Part shown: positions 33,892-48,024 of the stretch, one piece after another
Numbering within the stretch: the stretch's first letter is position 1
How the letters are laid out: each line of letters opens with the position of its first letter
Source of the DNA: Fratercula arctica
Lineage: Eukaryota; Chordata; Aves; Charadriiformes; Alcidae
Assembly: GCA_947846985.1 (NCBI GenBank)
Contig: CANTUZ010000003.1
Coordinates: 123,388,626 to 123,452,625, forward strand
Length of the DNA: 64,000 nt
Reading direction: 5' to 3'
Notes under the pieces: model-generated
Database searches by the model: none
What the model was told of the DNA's origin: nothing
What the model saw: only the letters and a program-made list of their open reading frames with translations
Position numbers and translations under genes: made by a program

Positions 33892-36800
33892 CTCAATTTG
33901 AAAATCCCCCGTCTTTGCATCCAGCGGGTGGATCACGTAGGGACGGCACAGCCAGCGGGATGCCGTACGCAGTCCAGACCTGTTGATTTCAAGCAGCTTC
34001 TCATTTTCACTGGGATTTGGTCAAACTACCCTCACTTTGTTATTTTAATCTTTTTCTTACAAATCCCTTTAATCGCTTTGTCGTTCACGCTGCTCTTTTA
34101 GGACCAATTGTTGCTATCTGTCTGCTGAGAAGGTGATCTCAGCTGTGCCTAATCCTCTGTTTGCTCAGCTAATTATGCATAGATATCTACCAGTGCCGTC
34201 TAAAATCCCAAACCCTTCGTTCTCCGTGCTCTGCTGACAGTGTCCAAATATCCACGGGTGCTGCTGTGTCGTTGCTGCATTTTGTATAAGTTCCCACCTA
34301 ATATCTTGCTCGGTATTATCTGACGACTGTTAAATATTTGGAAAAAACCCCATAACACCACCCCAACCCAGTAAATGGCAGTAGGAGCCTCTTCTTCCTG
34401 CAGCTGAGGCTTTTTTCCCCCGTGACTGTTGACTAAAGTTGTGTTTGACCGAGTTTCCTCTTGTTTCCTCCCATATTTTTCCACTCCCTGGGATGCTTTG
34501 TAGTCCAGTTTTGTTCTCAGTGATGGTTACGTCTCTTACAAATCTTGTGTTCTATGCAAATTTCAATAATTATGTGATCCCTAATTAAGATGATAAATAG
34601 AAGAAGGTTTAACAGATATCCTGTGAGCACCATCAGCTACCTCTCCCCCACGCTGCTGGGTATTTAAGAGGTCCTTGGTGATGCTCTGCAAACCGTCTCC
34701 AGCTGGTGGAAGAAGAGCTTGTGGTGGGACCGCTGCCTTTGTGTCTCAGTTATCATCTGCTCGACAGCAAGATTTGTTGTGATATATTGTTTATTTTTTA
34801 TCCGCTTTGAAACCCCCACCCCACTGCAGGCGCTCAGGAACCACCAAGGACACAGCCTTGTTTCTGTAGAGTAGGGACAGCAGCAGGTGAAAACAATCTT
34901 CATCCCTTTTGGCAGCAAAATCCTACAGGATATCCTCTAGAGGCTGGAGGCTTTCCTTCATCCTTGTGAGAAGGATGGTGACCCCATCCCACCTTCTACA
35001 AGGTGAGAGGTGGTTTCTGCCCTGGATCAGGCACCAGTTGTGATTCAGAAGCTGGTTGAGATCTTCTGGTCACAAATGGTCTTGTGTAGCTCTAAGATCT
35101 ACGCAGCTGAAAGGCAGACGTGCCACTTCTGTCCTGCGTCACCTACACTTGGGTAGAGGATAAGGACGGGGCTGGCGACAGCTTGAGGATGTTTCTTTAA
35201 CACCAATAATCCAATTACCGAGGAATTTCTCTGCGTAGATCTTCAGCGGGTTTCATAAGGGTTTGGCTTCATTTGGAAGAGGCTGATAATGCTCCATTTT
35301 TTAAGCTGTATTTTTCTTTCTGTGTGGTTTTATTTTTTTAATATGTCCCTCTGTGGCCTTTCAAAAGATTTACTTTTGGCAGAAAAGAAACCCAATTCAG
35401 TGGGGTTTTTTTTCATTCTGTCTTACTAATGGCTTTCCTTCTGCATCTAAAAAGCTGCAGCACGGCACTGGGCTTGTCTTGCTGTTACGGTTGGTTACGC
35501 GAGGGTAGGACATCCATTGCCAAGGTGAAGCACTCGCTTGCTTTGATGGATTGTTTGCTTTGGACATGAATGAATGGTTGGTCCTAACGTCCTGGTGAGC
35601 AAAACCTTCTGCTGGTGGCACCAGCAGAGAGGGACACTCATCCCTGTCCCCATGAGCACTAGTAGGAGTGATGTCCTGCTCCCAGTGCTCCAGAGGGATC
35701 CTCCAGGTTGAAGGGTACAGGGAGCTCCAGTTGACACCTCTGGCCCTGGTCTACACCCAGGCCAGGGGGTTGTGCATCTCCACACCTTCTTTGGTCCTCT
35801 CCATTGGGTTCTGGGGTGTCTGTGTGGTAACAGAAGGGTATTGACAGGTGGTTTTGGGGTGGAGAATTGAGTGCGGAACCCTCTGGGGTACACCTCCAAT
35901 GTGGGTAGCAGGTAGGGACTTTTAGGAAGCAGACCGTTACTGGAAGTCCAGCTTGAGGCCTGCAAGGTGCCATAGATGTTTTACCGTAAGATTTTCTAAA
36001 GCTTTGTCTTCAGCAATCAGCCTTTTTAGTTATTTATTTTTAATTCTATGGTTAGAAAAAATGTGCATTTTTGTATCCTTTAACAAAATCCTGGTGATGG
36101 CCAACACTTTACCATGGGTGGTTAAACCAGGATGACATCCAAACCAGGATGATAACCCTGCCTCGTCTGTTAATCCTCAGGTAGTTAGAGATCAGGCAAT
36201 CTAACTAGAATTTTATAATGAGATAGTCATCAAGGGGTTAAAAAATACACTCTTTTGTATTTTTATTTTTGGTGTGCTCATTGAATCTTGGTTAGCTCTT
36301 TGAGCTGTCGCCTTCCAGACTTCTTCCACGGCAGCCAGCCGTCAGCTTGCATCTTCAGAAGTGGAGCTGTCAGTCAGGAATTTAGCATCAAGACTAATAA
36401 CATTGATTAATTTATTCGCAGGGAAACCACAGCAATCTTTTCAAATGAGCTCTATAATGCAGTGCTTTGTTTTGGTAAGTGAAAAATTCTCTCCAGCAAG
36501 ATAAAACGTCGTTTTGGAGACAATGCTGCGAAGGCTTTCCGCTCGCTTGCTTTTCATGAAAGCTTGGAGATGGTGGGGTTCCTGCAGCCAGGGTGTACCC
36601 GTGCACAAGGCTGAAGCGTCTCCTGGGGTTTTTCAGCCTCCTGTTGGACCTACTTCTGCAGTTGACCTTGTCCCTGTGAGAAATGACAGTAGACAGCACG
36701 AGAAGACAGTAGACCATCTTCAGGTTTGTCCAGCTGGAGAGGGCATTGCAGCTTCTCTTTGGGAAAGGTTCCTGCTGGTTCTCAGTGTTGCTCACGTTCT

Positions 36801-36947
36801 CGGTGTTAGATATCTTGATTTGGCTCTTCCTCACTCTAGCAAGGGCTGATGGCTGTTGAGCTCAGCAGGGCCATGCAGAGGTGACAGCAGCGAGAGCTTC
36901 TCTGGATCGTTGTGCTCTTCTCAGTTGCGCTGTTGGTGGAAAATGAT
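33892..36947. other. Unique non-coding sequence
   Basis: Minus-strand frames of 156 (35495-35965) and 140 codons (36412-36834) match nothing I know. No repeats seen. Confidence 0.55.
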
Positions 36948-37096
36948 GATGCCCCATCGTTGGAAGTGTTCAAGGTCAGGTTGGACGGGGCTTTGAGCAG
37001 TCTGATCGAGTGAAAGATGCCCTTGCCCATGGCAGGGGGTTGGACTAGATGATCTTTAAAGGTCTCTTCCAACAAAAACCATTCTATCATTGTATG
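36948..37096 (+). mobile_element. CR1 3' terminal fragment, older
   Basis: From GATGCCCCATCGTTGGAAGT to CATTCTATCATTGTATG. Several mismatches to the other copies suggest greater age. Confidence 0.88.
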
Positions 37097-37611
37097 AAAA
37101 ATTCACATCCCACTCAGCTGGGTGTTGTCAGCTCCTCTCAGGATTATATCTCGCTTTGGCTCATTCGACCTTGCTGCTTTGCCTTTTCCTTTCCCAGCAA
37201 AGACTATTATTGAGGGTTTCTTCTGTCATCTCTCCTCCTCCGCCCACTTAAGTCTTTTCATATTTTCACAGCTCCTGTTAGTGATCCTCAACGTTTTGGC
37301 TTTTCTCTCTCAGACGAATTGAAGCTGGAGATCCTGAGAGAATGAAATAAACCTACAGAGCAGTGGGAGCACCAGAAGTCCTACAGAGGGCTTAGCGGAA
37401 GCTGACCAGAGGTGGGCAGTGAAAACCAGAGGTCTCAGGCGGTGGTAGGAGAAGCAGCGGGCCGTCTGTGCTGACGTTTGCAGGGACTTTTGTTGGCTAG
37501 TGCCAGAAGCACCTGCAGGTACTGCTGGTGGTGGGAACATGCAGGAGAAAGCAGAAGTAGTCCAAAGTGTTTGACTAAAAGCAGGACAGATGTGAGTAAA
37601 CAAAGCAAGAA
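37097..37611. other. Unique non-coding sequence between two CR1 copies
   Basis: Nothing recognisable. Confidence 0.55.
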
Positions 37612-37950
37612 AGAGGCCTTCAAGTTCCTAAAGGGGGCCTACAGGAAGGATGGGGAGGGACTCTTGATCAGGGAGTGTAATGATAGGACACGGGGTAACG
37701 GCTTCAAACTGAAAGGGGGGAGATTTAGGTTGGATATCAGGAAGAAATTCTTTACTGTAGGGGTGGTGGGGCACTGGAACAGGTTGTCCAGGGAAGTTGT
37801 CAATGCCCCATCCCTGGAGGGGTTCAAGGCCAGGTTGGACAGGGCTTGGAGCAACCTGGGCTGGTGGGAGGTGTCCCTGCCCAGGGCAGGGGGTGGCACT
37901 GGGTGGGCTTTAAGGTCCCTTCCAACCCAAACCATTCTGTGATTCTGTGA
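37612..37950 (+). mobile_element. CR1 3' UTR copy
   Basis: It begins at TTCAAGTTCCTAAAGGGGGC just past the ORF2 end and includes GATATCAGGAAGAAATTC. It ends CCATTCTGTGATTCTGTG at 37950. An open frame from 37478 runs through it, but only because the CR1 3' UTR happens to lack stops in that frame. Confidence 0.93.
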
Positions 37951-40900
37951 AAAGAAAAAGGGGAAGAAGAAAAAGTGGCCAGAACTTCTGCTAGTGCAGT
38001 AGCCCTCTTCTAGATACCTCCAAAGCATGGTTACAAGGTTAGTCATTAGACCTGAGGTCTCAGCCCTCCCACCAGTTCAGCTTCTTGGCATTTTTGGTCT
38101 TAGCAGCAGATGTAATTTATATTGCGTCAGCGTATGGTGTCTTCCTTTCTGTCTGATCCATCAGGACTTTTGAGTTTGCTCAAGCTCCTCACTCAGACAT
38201 GAAGATACAGCTTGATCCAGGAGCTTCCTCCCACCGGGGTTCCTCCAGTCAGTGGTTTTTGCTGGGCTTTCGCCTGAAGTTGACCCAAAGTAAAGACAGG
38301 CGTGATGGGCATCAGTTGCTGGATTTTAAGGAGGAATTTTAGTTTGCCTTAACTGCAGCGTAAATGATAGTTAAATACACTTTGTGTTTAAAAAGTGGGG
38401 AGTTTTGTGGCTCTTTGGGAGCTGTCAGGGCTGCTCTTTCACACCGTACCTTCCCTGAAACGTGTGGTTTGGATGCACATTTGGAAGATGGGGTTTCTGG
38501 ATGTCCATGACCGGCATTACGGTGGCTCTCGCCGGGCTGCTGGAATATTTGCTCTGCAGCTGCAGGCCAGCACTCCGGGTCTGTTCTTTTATCCATGTGT
38601 TGGAGGTATCCAAGATACTATGCGAGAACAGAAACAAGGAATAACACAATCTGTGTTGCGTGGGTATATATAGATAAAAAAATTTTGGAGAGAAGGGACC
38701 TGTAGCCCAGCGTCCCCCTACATACAGCAGGTCCGTCACCAGCACAGCATGGTTATGGCAGGCTCATGCAGAGCATGGACCCTCATGCCACTCCTGAAAA
38801 GGGATTTTTCCCTACTCCATCCTGCTCCCTGCCTTCTGGTCGGAGGCGTTGGAGCCAGCTTTGCCGGAAAAAGCCACGACCTTGCTGGTGGCCAAGCGCC
38901 GTCTCTGCTGATGGGGTTCCCATTCCACGGTCCGACGTAGGATGCGCCGGTGCCTTTGCTGCTTGTGAGTTACGGTGATTTTTATGAAGCCACGTGTGCT
39001 TGTGCCGCTGGTTAATTTGTGCTACATGAGAACCTGATGTATTTGTACGTTCTGCCAAATACTTTCTTCTCCCCAGAGAGAAAATTGTGTAATTGCAACA
39101 TGTAATTCACGAGCGTAATATGAAACTAAGTGTGTAATGTTCTGTGACTGCGAGGGAATTAGCCTTATTTTTCCCTTTCAGAAGCTGTATAAATTAACCC
39201 ACTTTTCCTATCAGTTACTGGGAGAAAAGGTTATGCTTCTTGCAGTTATGTTTTGTGTCTTATCTCTGCTGCAAACATTGCCAAGTGGTGCTCGTTGGCG
39301 TCGAGACACGAGCGGCTCCGCGAGGAAGACTGCTCAAGGATGGCAACTGAATTGCGTACCCATTTCTGGGTTCACCTCAGTTTGTGTTTGCAACGTGTTC
39401 CCATTATTAGTGCAAAGAAATTGGGGGGAAAAAAAAAAAAAATACATTTTGCATTGAAAGAGCAAGGTTCCTGCTTGCAGTGTAGAGGAGAGCATCCTTT
39501 CCCAGAGGTGGGACAGGGCTGACGTAGCGGGCAAGGGGTGACCCCCGTGTGGGAGCTCACCACGAGTCCTTGCTCCCATGTATTTTTAAGCAAAGCATTG
39601 CCATTTTTATCATCTGCCGCCTAAATTTCCCTCCCTCTCGCTGATCGTAGTGTACTCAGTGACACTAAAAGGAGGTGGGCAATGAGAAAAAATATTATTT
39701 ATTATTAAAATTATACACACCGAAGCTTGACTCACCTTTCAGGGGGTTTCTTGCATTGCCGCTGTTTCTCTCTGTTGCTGTACGTTCATTTATCTCACCT
39801 TGCTTCCAGCCTTGATGCCTCCAAAAGCATTAACCATGCATGATGCACCCTCGGGGGGATCTGGTGGGGCTGTCAGCCCTTGTCCTGAAATGAAAAATAG
39901 GGAAAGAAATCCAGGCGGGATGCCACTGAAGCCCAGATCTTCGAGAGAGACTTAAACTTCACTGCGTCCACCGCTGTAGGGACCACCACAATCAGCCCAT
40001 CGCCGGGCTGGTGGTTCTTGGTCAACCCACGGAGGTTCGGTTTTCCCCTCCCGTGGACGGCTCCGTGTCCGCTAACAGCAATGGTAGAATGCCTTTCTTC
40101 CGTGTTTTTTGGATTTGCAGAAATATATGGATGCAAACGCTCGCGGAGTACGTGCTGACATTCGTGAGCAGCCCTGTAATAAGGCAGTTGGCGTGCTTTG
40201 GGAAAACAGCTGGTGTAAGAAGAAATTTGAATTTCTATTGGGCTTTTAATGAGGATAAAAAACAAAGCGGTTTTAATACTCCGAGATCTTTACATGGGCT
40301 TAAAATACCTGATCAGAGTCATTTTGAAGGGAAAGTGACGCGTCGTCATGCTTTTAAATGGACTTTCCCCAGGGGTGTAGCAGGTGGAGGTGGTGGAGTT
40401 ACTCGGCTGATCCGGAGTTAGGACCCGTACAAATGGAAGATGGTGGGTTCCCGTCTTACCTAGCGCCGAGGCATCTGTCTCTTAAATGTCTTTCATTGCC
40501 TTCTGTGCTGCTGAAGTGAATTCAGGCTTGGTTTTGTCTAGGATCTTGGCAAGAGGGCTGACATGGAGAGGGAATGAGGCATGGCTGAGACCAGGTGGGT
40601 GCCTGTATTGACCCAGCCCTTAGAAAGGAGACGGCTTCTGGTTGAGAGGAACCTCAGCAGCAAAGCTTCATCCCCTGCTTGCCCGTAGCTCATTCTGCTG
40701 AACCCCAGGACTGCAGAGAGGCTGGGAGTTCCCCATCCTGAGCGCTTAAAGATGGAGCTGAGTTCAAATAGCGGGGACACCGGGTAGTCACACCAAGGGT
40801 GACCTGCCTGGGGACGGGGATAGTGCCGCGGCAGCAGCGCGCTCCTACCCCAGCTCCTACCAACTGGTGGGGAATGGAGCCAGAGCCACAGCCACAGCTC

Positions 40901-43900
40901 AGGAGGGACAACCTCAGGAGAAGGGGATGAACAAGTATCAGAGCAACCTGCAGATGAGTTTTACCCGCAGCGCTGCTCAGAGCAAGCATCGCGAGCAGAA
41001 ATTCAGTAATACTGAAATTTGGATGGCTGTCATTTCAGATGGCAGCGTCTGATGAGACACTTGTGCTCATTTTTGTGGTTTCTTGTTTTTTTGAAAATAA
41101 AAGTTAGGTGCTTCAACTTCATCATACGTAGCTATGGTCAATTCTGATCTCTTGAGTCTGGAATTATCTTCTGGGCAGCCACTTTCTGGGGAAGGCGTAG
41201 AAGAACCTATAGGAGAGCGTGGTTTAGCAGGAAGATCTTGAGCTGATGCTCAAAGTTGCTAATAATGAACCAGCAGCATTTCAGCTCTCCAGAAATGAAT
41301 GTGGAGAGGTGGGGTGCAAGACAGCACCTTCTGAAGGCTTTGCTGGAGCTGGTGGGCTCTGTTCCCCGCACCCTGGGGGCAGCAGCATGACGGATGGCGA
41401 TGCGAGGCAAGCTGTCCTTTTTCGTTTTCCTACAGTTTTTGTGATGTAGCAGAAGGAAAAGTTTAGTTTCCGTGTTTTTCATCTGTCCCCCACGATTGGT
41501 TTTGGTTTGAGTTGGTGCCCCGTCGTTCTTCCAAATAACCCCAGAGGCAACTCGGAAGGTGAATCCTGGAAAGTTTGGGCAGGTAGGAGAAGCGACGGGT
41601 CATCATTTACTCCTGAAAACCCTCCGTGGTGCAGCGTGATTCTTACCGAGCTTATTTGCTTTATTTTTGGGTTGGGTTTTTTTTTTTGGCTTCCTATTTT
41701 CTAGCTGTTTTCCCTGTGCTTGGCCATGAGAGGGGATTCACGGTGGTAGCACGGAGATGCTCGGACAAAAGTGGGATGCCGAGGGGTTAGAAAATCATGT
41801 GCTGTGACAGTCCCTGCCCCTCCGAGCGCGCGACTTAATTAAGACAGACAACAGATGGCTCCGACAAACAGATGTGGGTGAGCACCAGGTAACAAGGAGA
41901 TGATTGCAATTAGTGTAATAAGCAGCACATCAGTTATCTCCTGTCTGTTGTATTTTAGCTCAGGTGAGTTTTAAAGAGAGCTTGGGAAAATAACAGAGTG
42001 GCGTTGTGGATTTTCAGAGGTCTCCTTAGGCATCAAATATTGATTTCCCACAGCTGGATTATTCATTTTCATCGTGCTAAGGCAAAGCCCTTTCCCGTAT
42101 TTTCCCATTCATTTGTAAAACAAACTGGCTGCTGGAATTATCCCCGGGCTAGAGGGGAATGACTGCTGTGGGTCGGCAAGTTGCAAATACGATGGAGATG
42201 ATGGGCATATTAAAATTCACACCTTCTCTTTGGACCGTCGCCTCTCTAAGGATGATACTTAGTCTGCAGGACATTGGTTTATAGACCGCTTTCCCTTCTT
42301 TTTGTGTTTTCTAGGGATCGTGTAGAGAGCAAGCACTTGCAGAGCTGGCGTGCCGCTGGCCCGTCCTTTCATCCTTAAGGAATTCACTTGGCTGCGTGTA
42401 TTTTTGTTACCATATGCAGAATTCCCTTTGGCCAAATAGGTTGGATTTTATGGGTTGCACGGCCCCTGTTACCTTTCCAAAGCAAACCATTTCTTGTGGG
42501 CAGAAGGCGATGGAGAAGCCTGGATTTGGACAGCAAAGCTTGTCTTCTGCGTTGTGCAGTGTGGAGAAGTTTCTAGTGCTCAGAATTAAAATTACAAGAG
42601 TAATGGGGCCCTGGAAGGTGGGATTAATGTCCTGTCTCTACGCGGTTGGTATGAGGTTCACTCCTTCCCATGGCTGCTCTGGAGAGGACATGGGTCTGTA
42701 GGACCTGTGGGTGAAGGGCTTGATTTTTGGTGCTGGCTGGCCCACCATGGACACCATGGGTAGCTGTGAAGCCAAGGGCTACTCTTATTCCCCATGGGCA
42801 CACCAGCTGGTTGGCATTTCCTACCTCATCTTCTGCAAAACCTTCTGCAGTGGTGAACGCAGGATGGGTTTGGTGCCAGGAGGTCATTCTTCCACTGGGA
42901 TGGGTTGGGTTTCTCTGTTAGGGGCAGGGAGAAAACCCATCGGGGTCTACAGGGTGGGAAGAGACCTTCAGCTCTGCTCCCATCTCCTCATTTGCTCCTG
43001 AAGAGCAAAGAGCTCCTAGAAGGTTTGGTGCCAGGTCATGGATCGCTGCTGAGTGATGTGTCCTGGGGTGCTCATGGTGTGACGGAGCTTTGCGCTTCCA
43101 GGGTGCCCTTCACAAGGGGATTCAGAGCACTTTGTAAATATTAAGCCAATTAATTCCCTGGGTTTGCCAGCACTCGGGGAGCTGCTGGTTTGATAGGAGT
43201 TTTCCATTCTTGTGTAAAAAAGAAAAAAAAAAATGTGTGTTGGTGGAGTCTGACCTGGTAAACAGCTTGGAAGAAATTAAATTAAACTCTGACTTGTTCC
43301 CTGCATCACATCCCCAAAATCCGGAGCGTGTGTGTGTCCCCCTTGCCGGGAGCGCCGGTGCCGTGCTCCTGGGGCTGCATCCGCCGTCCCTGCTGTGGGA
43401 GGGTCTGGACCCGCAAGACCTTGGTTTGTGCCTCTGCTTCCCTCTGTGACCTGGGACGAGACCCCGTCCCCCTGCTGCAGCCCCCCGAGGATGGGAATAA
43501 TGAGGCGGAGAAGTGAAATTCACCTTTTTAGCTGTCAAAGTGTTAAATCTTTCATAACGTTAATCTCTTGCAGATCAGTTGAGTGTTTGATCGGTGGCTT
43601 TTTCACCTGTGTTGCATCAGCAATGTTTAAACTGACCTCCCTCATGGCACAGTGGGAGTGGGGTATAGAAATGACCTGCCTGGGGCCGCCCGATCTGCCA
43701 TGGTCCTTTCTCCTACGTGCCGGTGGGAGTGGAAAGCCTCTCCTGAAGGGTGTAGGCATCTCACACGTCCTCCCTGTCCCCTGCCCTGCAGGACTGGCGG
43801 GTGGGTGCAGATGCGGGGAATTGAGATGGCAGGCTTTCGCTCCACCGAGTCCCCGAGCTGACAGCTTTTATTAGCCTGCTGCCACCACAGAGCCAGTGAT

Positions 43901-44426
43901 AATTAAGATTTCTGCACATCCCGCTTATCTCCTTGGAAAGAAAGGAAACACCGGCCCTCCAGGCTGGACGGGCATAGGGATATTGGAGCATGCTGCTCTC
44001 TCTGTGAGTTCATCTTTGCCCCAACACCATGGGCCCTACTTAAAGAGGCGATGCAGGACCAGGCAGGGTGGATTTCCCTCCTGCCTTCAGCTCTGGTTTT
44101 CCCCAGTGAAAGTCACTCTTTATTCATCACCTCCCTCCTCATACAGCCCTAATGACACAGAGATGTGGGTTCAACATAAGGTTGCTGCAAGGCCTCCTGG
44201 TGGCCTTGAGCATGTCCCATCCAGCCTTGACTCAAACATCATCATTATTACTGTAACAATGGAAGCATCGCTTGATGTCAAGAGGGGATGTTCAGGCCAG
44301 GATGAGTAATGGGAACCAAGAGAAACCCAGTTGGTCCACACTTCCCAGGCTGTGCAACATGTTTTGGGTTGGATGTCCCAGAGACAGAGGGTCCACCAGC
44401 AGCATCTTCATGAGGCTCAGGCAGAA
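37951..44426. other. Long unique non-coding stretch
   Basis: 6.5 kb with no CR1 copy and no satellite, the longest such stretch upstream of the gene. It includes the candidate conserved element at 41820. Frames such as 40011-40421 (+, 136 codons) have no recognisable domain. Confidence 0.55.
41820..41965. promoter_or_regulatory. Candidate conserved non-coding element
   Basis: Unique sequence with closely spaced motifs: GACTTAATTAAG, two CAGATG E-boxes (41853 and 41871 areas), TGCAATTAGTGTAATAAG (homeodomain-type ATTA cores) and CAGGTAACA. The motif density and lack of repeats suggest an enhancer-like element. Conservation could not be tested here. Confidence 0.25.
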
Positions 44427-44625
44427 GAATCATGGAATCACAGAATGGTTTGGGTGGGAAGGGACCTTAAAGCCCACCCAGTGCCACCCCCTGCCCTGGG
44501 CAGGGACACCTCCCACCAGCCCAGGTTGCTCCAAGCCCCGTCCAACCTGGCCTTGAACCCCTCCAGGGATGGGGCAGCCACAGCTTCTCTGGGCAACCTG
44601 GGCCAGGGGCTCACCGCCCTCATGG
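44427..44625 (-). mobile_element. CR1 3' UTR copy
   Basis: The tail GAATCATGGAATCACAGAAT is at 44427. The piece ends at GGGCTCACCGCCCTCATG, after which unique A/G-rich sequence follows. Confidence 0.93.
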
Positions 44626-47600
44626 GGAAGAAAGAAGAAAGAAGACGGAGGGCTCACAGGGCAGGTGAGAGGCAGGAGGAAACGCAGCAGGGAAATTGGG
44701 GTAAGGTACCAAGTAAAGAGGGTTTAGATGGAAGGTGACATCTCTGCAGGCTGGAGTGATGGCATATGGATACCGGGATTTTTCACCCTCCCCCAAGGAG
44801 TGTTGCACAAAACAGATGTGACATTTGTTTTTGACAGCTTCAGCCACCAAAACAGCAGTGTTTAATCAGGACTTCACATCTCTCTCCTTTTTTTTGTTGG
44901 GGATGAGGTCAGAAAAAGAAGTTCTTTTTAACAAAACTCAGCCCCAAACCAGCACCACATGCAGTAGGTTAGCGAGTGACTCACTCTTTCTCACCCGTTG
45001 CCTCTTCTCTATCCACATCACAGCTTCAGCGTTTCTTCTGTGATCTGCAGAAGTTTAAAAAAAAAAAAAAAAAAAAAAAAATTAAGGTTTGTTCTGACCC
45101 CAGTGATGAGAGGAGCAGCTGATGATGAACTTGTGAGGGGAACAATATAGATGTGTCCTTGCGACACTCCAAGTATGCTCTTAATTACCTCTAATTGAGA
45201 CTGTGTACACACAGATGGGTTATATTTTGATGATAAATAGCTGTAATATGAGGGACTTATCCAACATTGTCATTTTCTTAAAAACAGCCGATTAATTGTC
45301 TCTCTCTCCAATAGATGTTGGTGTTATTTTCTAAGCATTTTTGGGGGTCAAATTCATCCCAAATGTGGGAAATAAATACATTTTAGAAATAGGCAGTTCT
45401 GTTAGAATTAAGGATTCAGCAACCAGCTCCGTCTCCTGTGCTGTCAGTTCGAATCACTCGGGCTATTTGTGTCTGCTAGAGGTAGCGATGGCCGTCTTCG
45501 GGAAGCTATTGGAAATCCATTGGCGTTATTAGGAGAGCAGAAGCATTAAGCCGTGATAATTCACATCCTTTTCCCTTTTTGTTATTTTTTGTTAACATGG
45601 AAATTGCATTCGTGTCGTGATCCCCAAGGCTGTGTTAGAATATTGATGTTGGCTGGTGCTTCATCTTCCATGTCAAGGCTCTGGGCTCTGCTAGGATATT
45701 TGTTAGCATCCCAAAAAGCAGCATTTTCTTCAGATGGATGCTCTGCTATGGCACGTTGTGGGACCAATGGAAGAGGAGAGAGTTCAGGATTGGAAATTAG
45801 AGGTAGTTTCATCTGCCTGGCCATGGGCAGGTTACTTCAGCTCTTGTCCTTCTTATCCATTCCCCCTCTCCTTTTTTTTTTTTTTTTCTCCTTCTGATTA
45901 GTCTCTTTGAGACTAATTAGTCTCTGATGAGCAGATGCGGTGGTGCACTTGGGTGCTGGTAACAGGCGGGGCCAGGGACTAGTGCTGTGGACTAAGAACC
46001 AGGGGAGCAACAGCAACGTGGATATGGAGAATCACCTCCGAGAAGCTCCAGACCTTTTTCCTTGCTGGTGGCTTGAGTTCAGCCCTGGTTTAGCTGGAGC
46101 CGGGGAGCTGCAGGTTTTACCGGAGGCGCTTGATTTGCTGCTAAACATGGTGCACGTCGCAGCTTTGCTCATCAACACCGCTGCTATAGGACCATGGACT
46201 TGTGCACCAGCTGCACACAAGACCAAGCGTGAAGCTGCTGGTTGCAATGATAATATCCATAGCTGTTGAAAAAAAAAAACCCAGAACACTCCACATTTTG
46301 GGTTTGCACCATGACATGGAGTTTCTTCAGAGCAGCAGGTTCAGGGCATCTTTGAGACGAGACTTCATCCATGTGCATGTGGAGGAGGGCGAGAGGCCAA
46401 CGCTCTTTGTGTTGATGCAACGCTTGGATCTTGCTCCTGTCATGGTCAAACGCCTCCCAAGGAGCTCCATGAGCGAGCAGCACCAGGAGGGACATCAGCA
46501 GCATTTTATATTGTCCCTTAATATATTTTTGTGGTGGCTTGTGATAGCAGAGAAGCAATCGGTTTAGCAGAGGTCTCTGCTTCGGATAGCCCCTGTATTA
46601 AGCCTGGAAACCGCTTCCCCCCCCCCTGCCCCTGGCTGAACTAATTAGCTTGTGTTCGTTACCATCCTGCCCTCCTTCCTCTGCCTCTGTTTGCTTTCCT
46701 AAGCCAGCAGAATATTAACGTTTTTACAAGAAGACAGTGTTTAGAAATCAGGTTTCTGGTGAAAGGGCCGCGAGCGCGGGCAGGGCTGCCTTTCGCCGCA
46801 GCCCAACCTTTGCCCTCCGTGGGGGCATCAACCCCTGGCCGTGCCCTGACCCAACAGGGCTTTCAGACCGAGTCATCCCTGGTATTTTTAGACCAAATGA
46901 CATTTTCTGGCTTGTCAGCCCTGGCAAGTTTTGCTGTAAAATAAACTACTTTTACAATAAAAAGAAACATTGAGTGTATTACATCAAGGGCTTAACTCAA
47001 GCCAAGGATTTCAGCTAAGGCTGCAATGTTGTCCTTACTTCACCTCTCTAGGGCATATGGTCGCTCTTGCCAAGCCGCGGTCCTGCAGCAGGACATCTCG
47101 GTGGGACGGTCGGCTTTACCTGCCATATCCCTGCTCATTTTTCCTTTTAATTCAGTTGCCGAGAGGAAAGATCAGGACCTGTAAGAGCAACGCCACTTAC
47201 GGAGACTCAGTGTTTTGCTGAGAGCAAGTTAAACCTTCAAGAAGAAGGTTTAAGCCCCAGGAAGCTCGTCTGAAACCTCACCGAGCCCTTCTCCCCCGAA
47301 CCAGATGATGCAGCTCTTCTAGTTTTCCAATCTCTAAAATTTTCAAGAGTTTGCTTTTTACCCCCCTTCCTTCTATTTACTTTGGCGTCATTCCTTCTTG
47401 CAAATGTGCCAAAGACGCAGGGGATGAACTCGGATCCCTGGTCATGGCTAGCTTGTTGGCATCTGCTCAGGGTTTCTGAATTCGGCGGACAAGCTCTCGT
47501 GCCTGCGGCATCGATCGCCTGCGCTAATATTGCTAAAATGATTTCAGGAACCGCGTTCGCCTTAGCACCGGTGACGCAAGTGTTAGCAGAAATGCCCGTG

Positions 47601-47780
47601 TGCTGCCAGAAGGCAGGCTTTTTCCACATAGCACTGTCTTACGCACAGATGTTTCACTTATTTTGGAGTAGAGGTTGTCAACGTCGACCGTAGAGATGGG
47701 TCATTGAGGAACCAAGATGTGTGACACCCCTCAGACACCTCGGTTGTAGGAGATAATGAAGCGGTAACATTGGTTTTCAT
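44626..47780. other. Unique non-coding sequence
   Basis: Poly-A at 45057; otherwise nothing recognisable. Confidence 0.55.
45057..45081 (+). repeat. Poly-A run
   Basis: About 25 consecutive A. The upstream sequence is not a recognisable retrocopy. Confidence 0.9.
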
Positions 47781-48024
47781 CGAATCAGAGAATCAAAGAA
47801 TGGTTGGGTTGGAAGGGACAATTAAAAGGCCACCTAGTCCAACCCCCTGCCATGAACAGGGGCATCTACAACTAGAGCAGGTTGGTCAAGGCGCCGTCCA
47901 ACCTGGCCTTGAATACTTCAAGGGATGGGGTATCCATCACCTCTGTGGGCATCCTGGGCCAGGGGCTCACCACCCTCATTGTGAACAATTTGTTCCTTAT
48001 ACCTAGTCTAAATCTCCCCTCTTT
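47781..48024 (-). mobile_element. CR1 3' part, outer element of a nested insertion
   Basis: The tail CGAATCAGAGAATCAAAG is at 47781. The piece runs to CTAAATCTCCCCTCTTTC at 48024 and stops where the next CR1's tail begins. In an intact CR1 the next bases would be CAGTGTAAAACCC, which is what resumes at 48702. Confidence 0.88.

Noticed and set aside
35495..35965. 156-codon minus-strand frame
   Set aside because: No family resemblance, overlapped by another frame of similar length, no supporting splice context.
45440..45470. AGTTCGAATCAC, resembling a tRNA T-arm (B box)
   Set aside because: No A box or cloverleaf upstream; the match to GGTTCGANTCC is incomplete.
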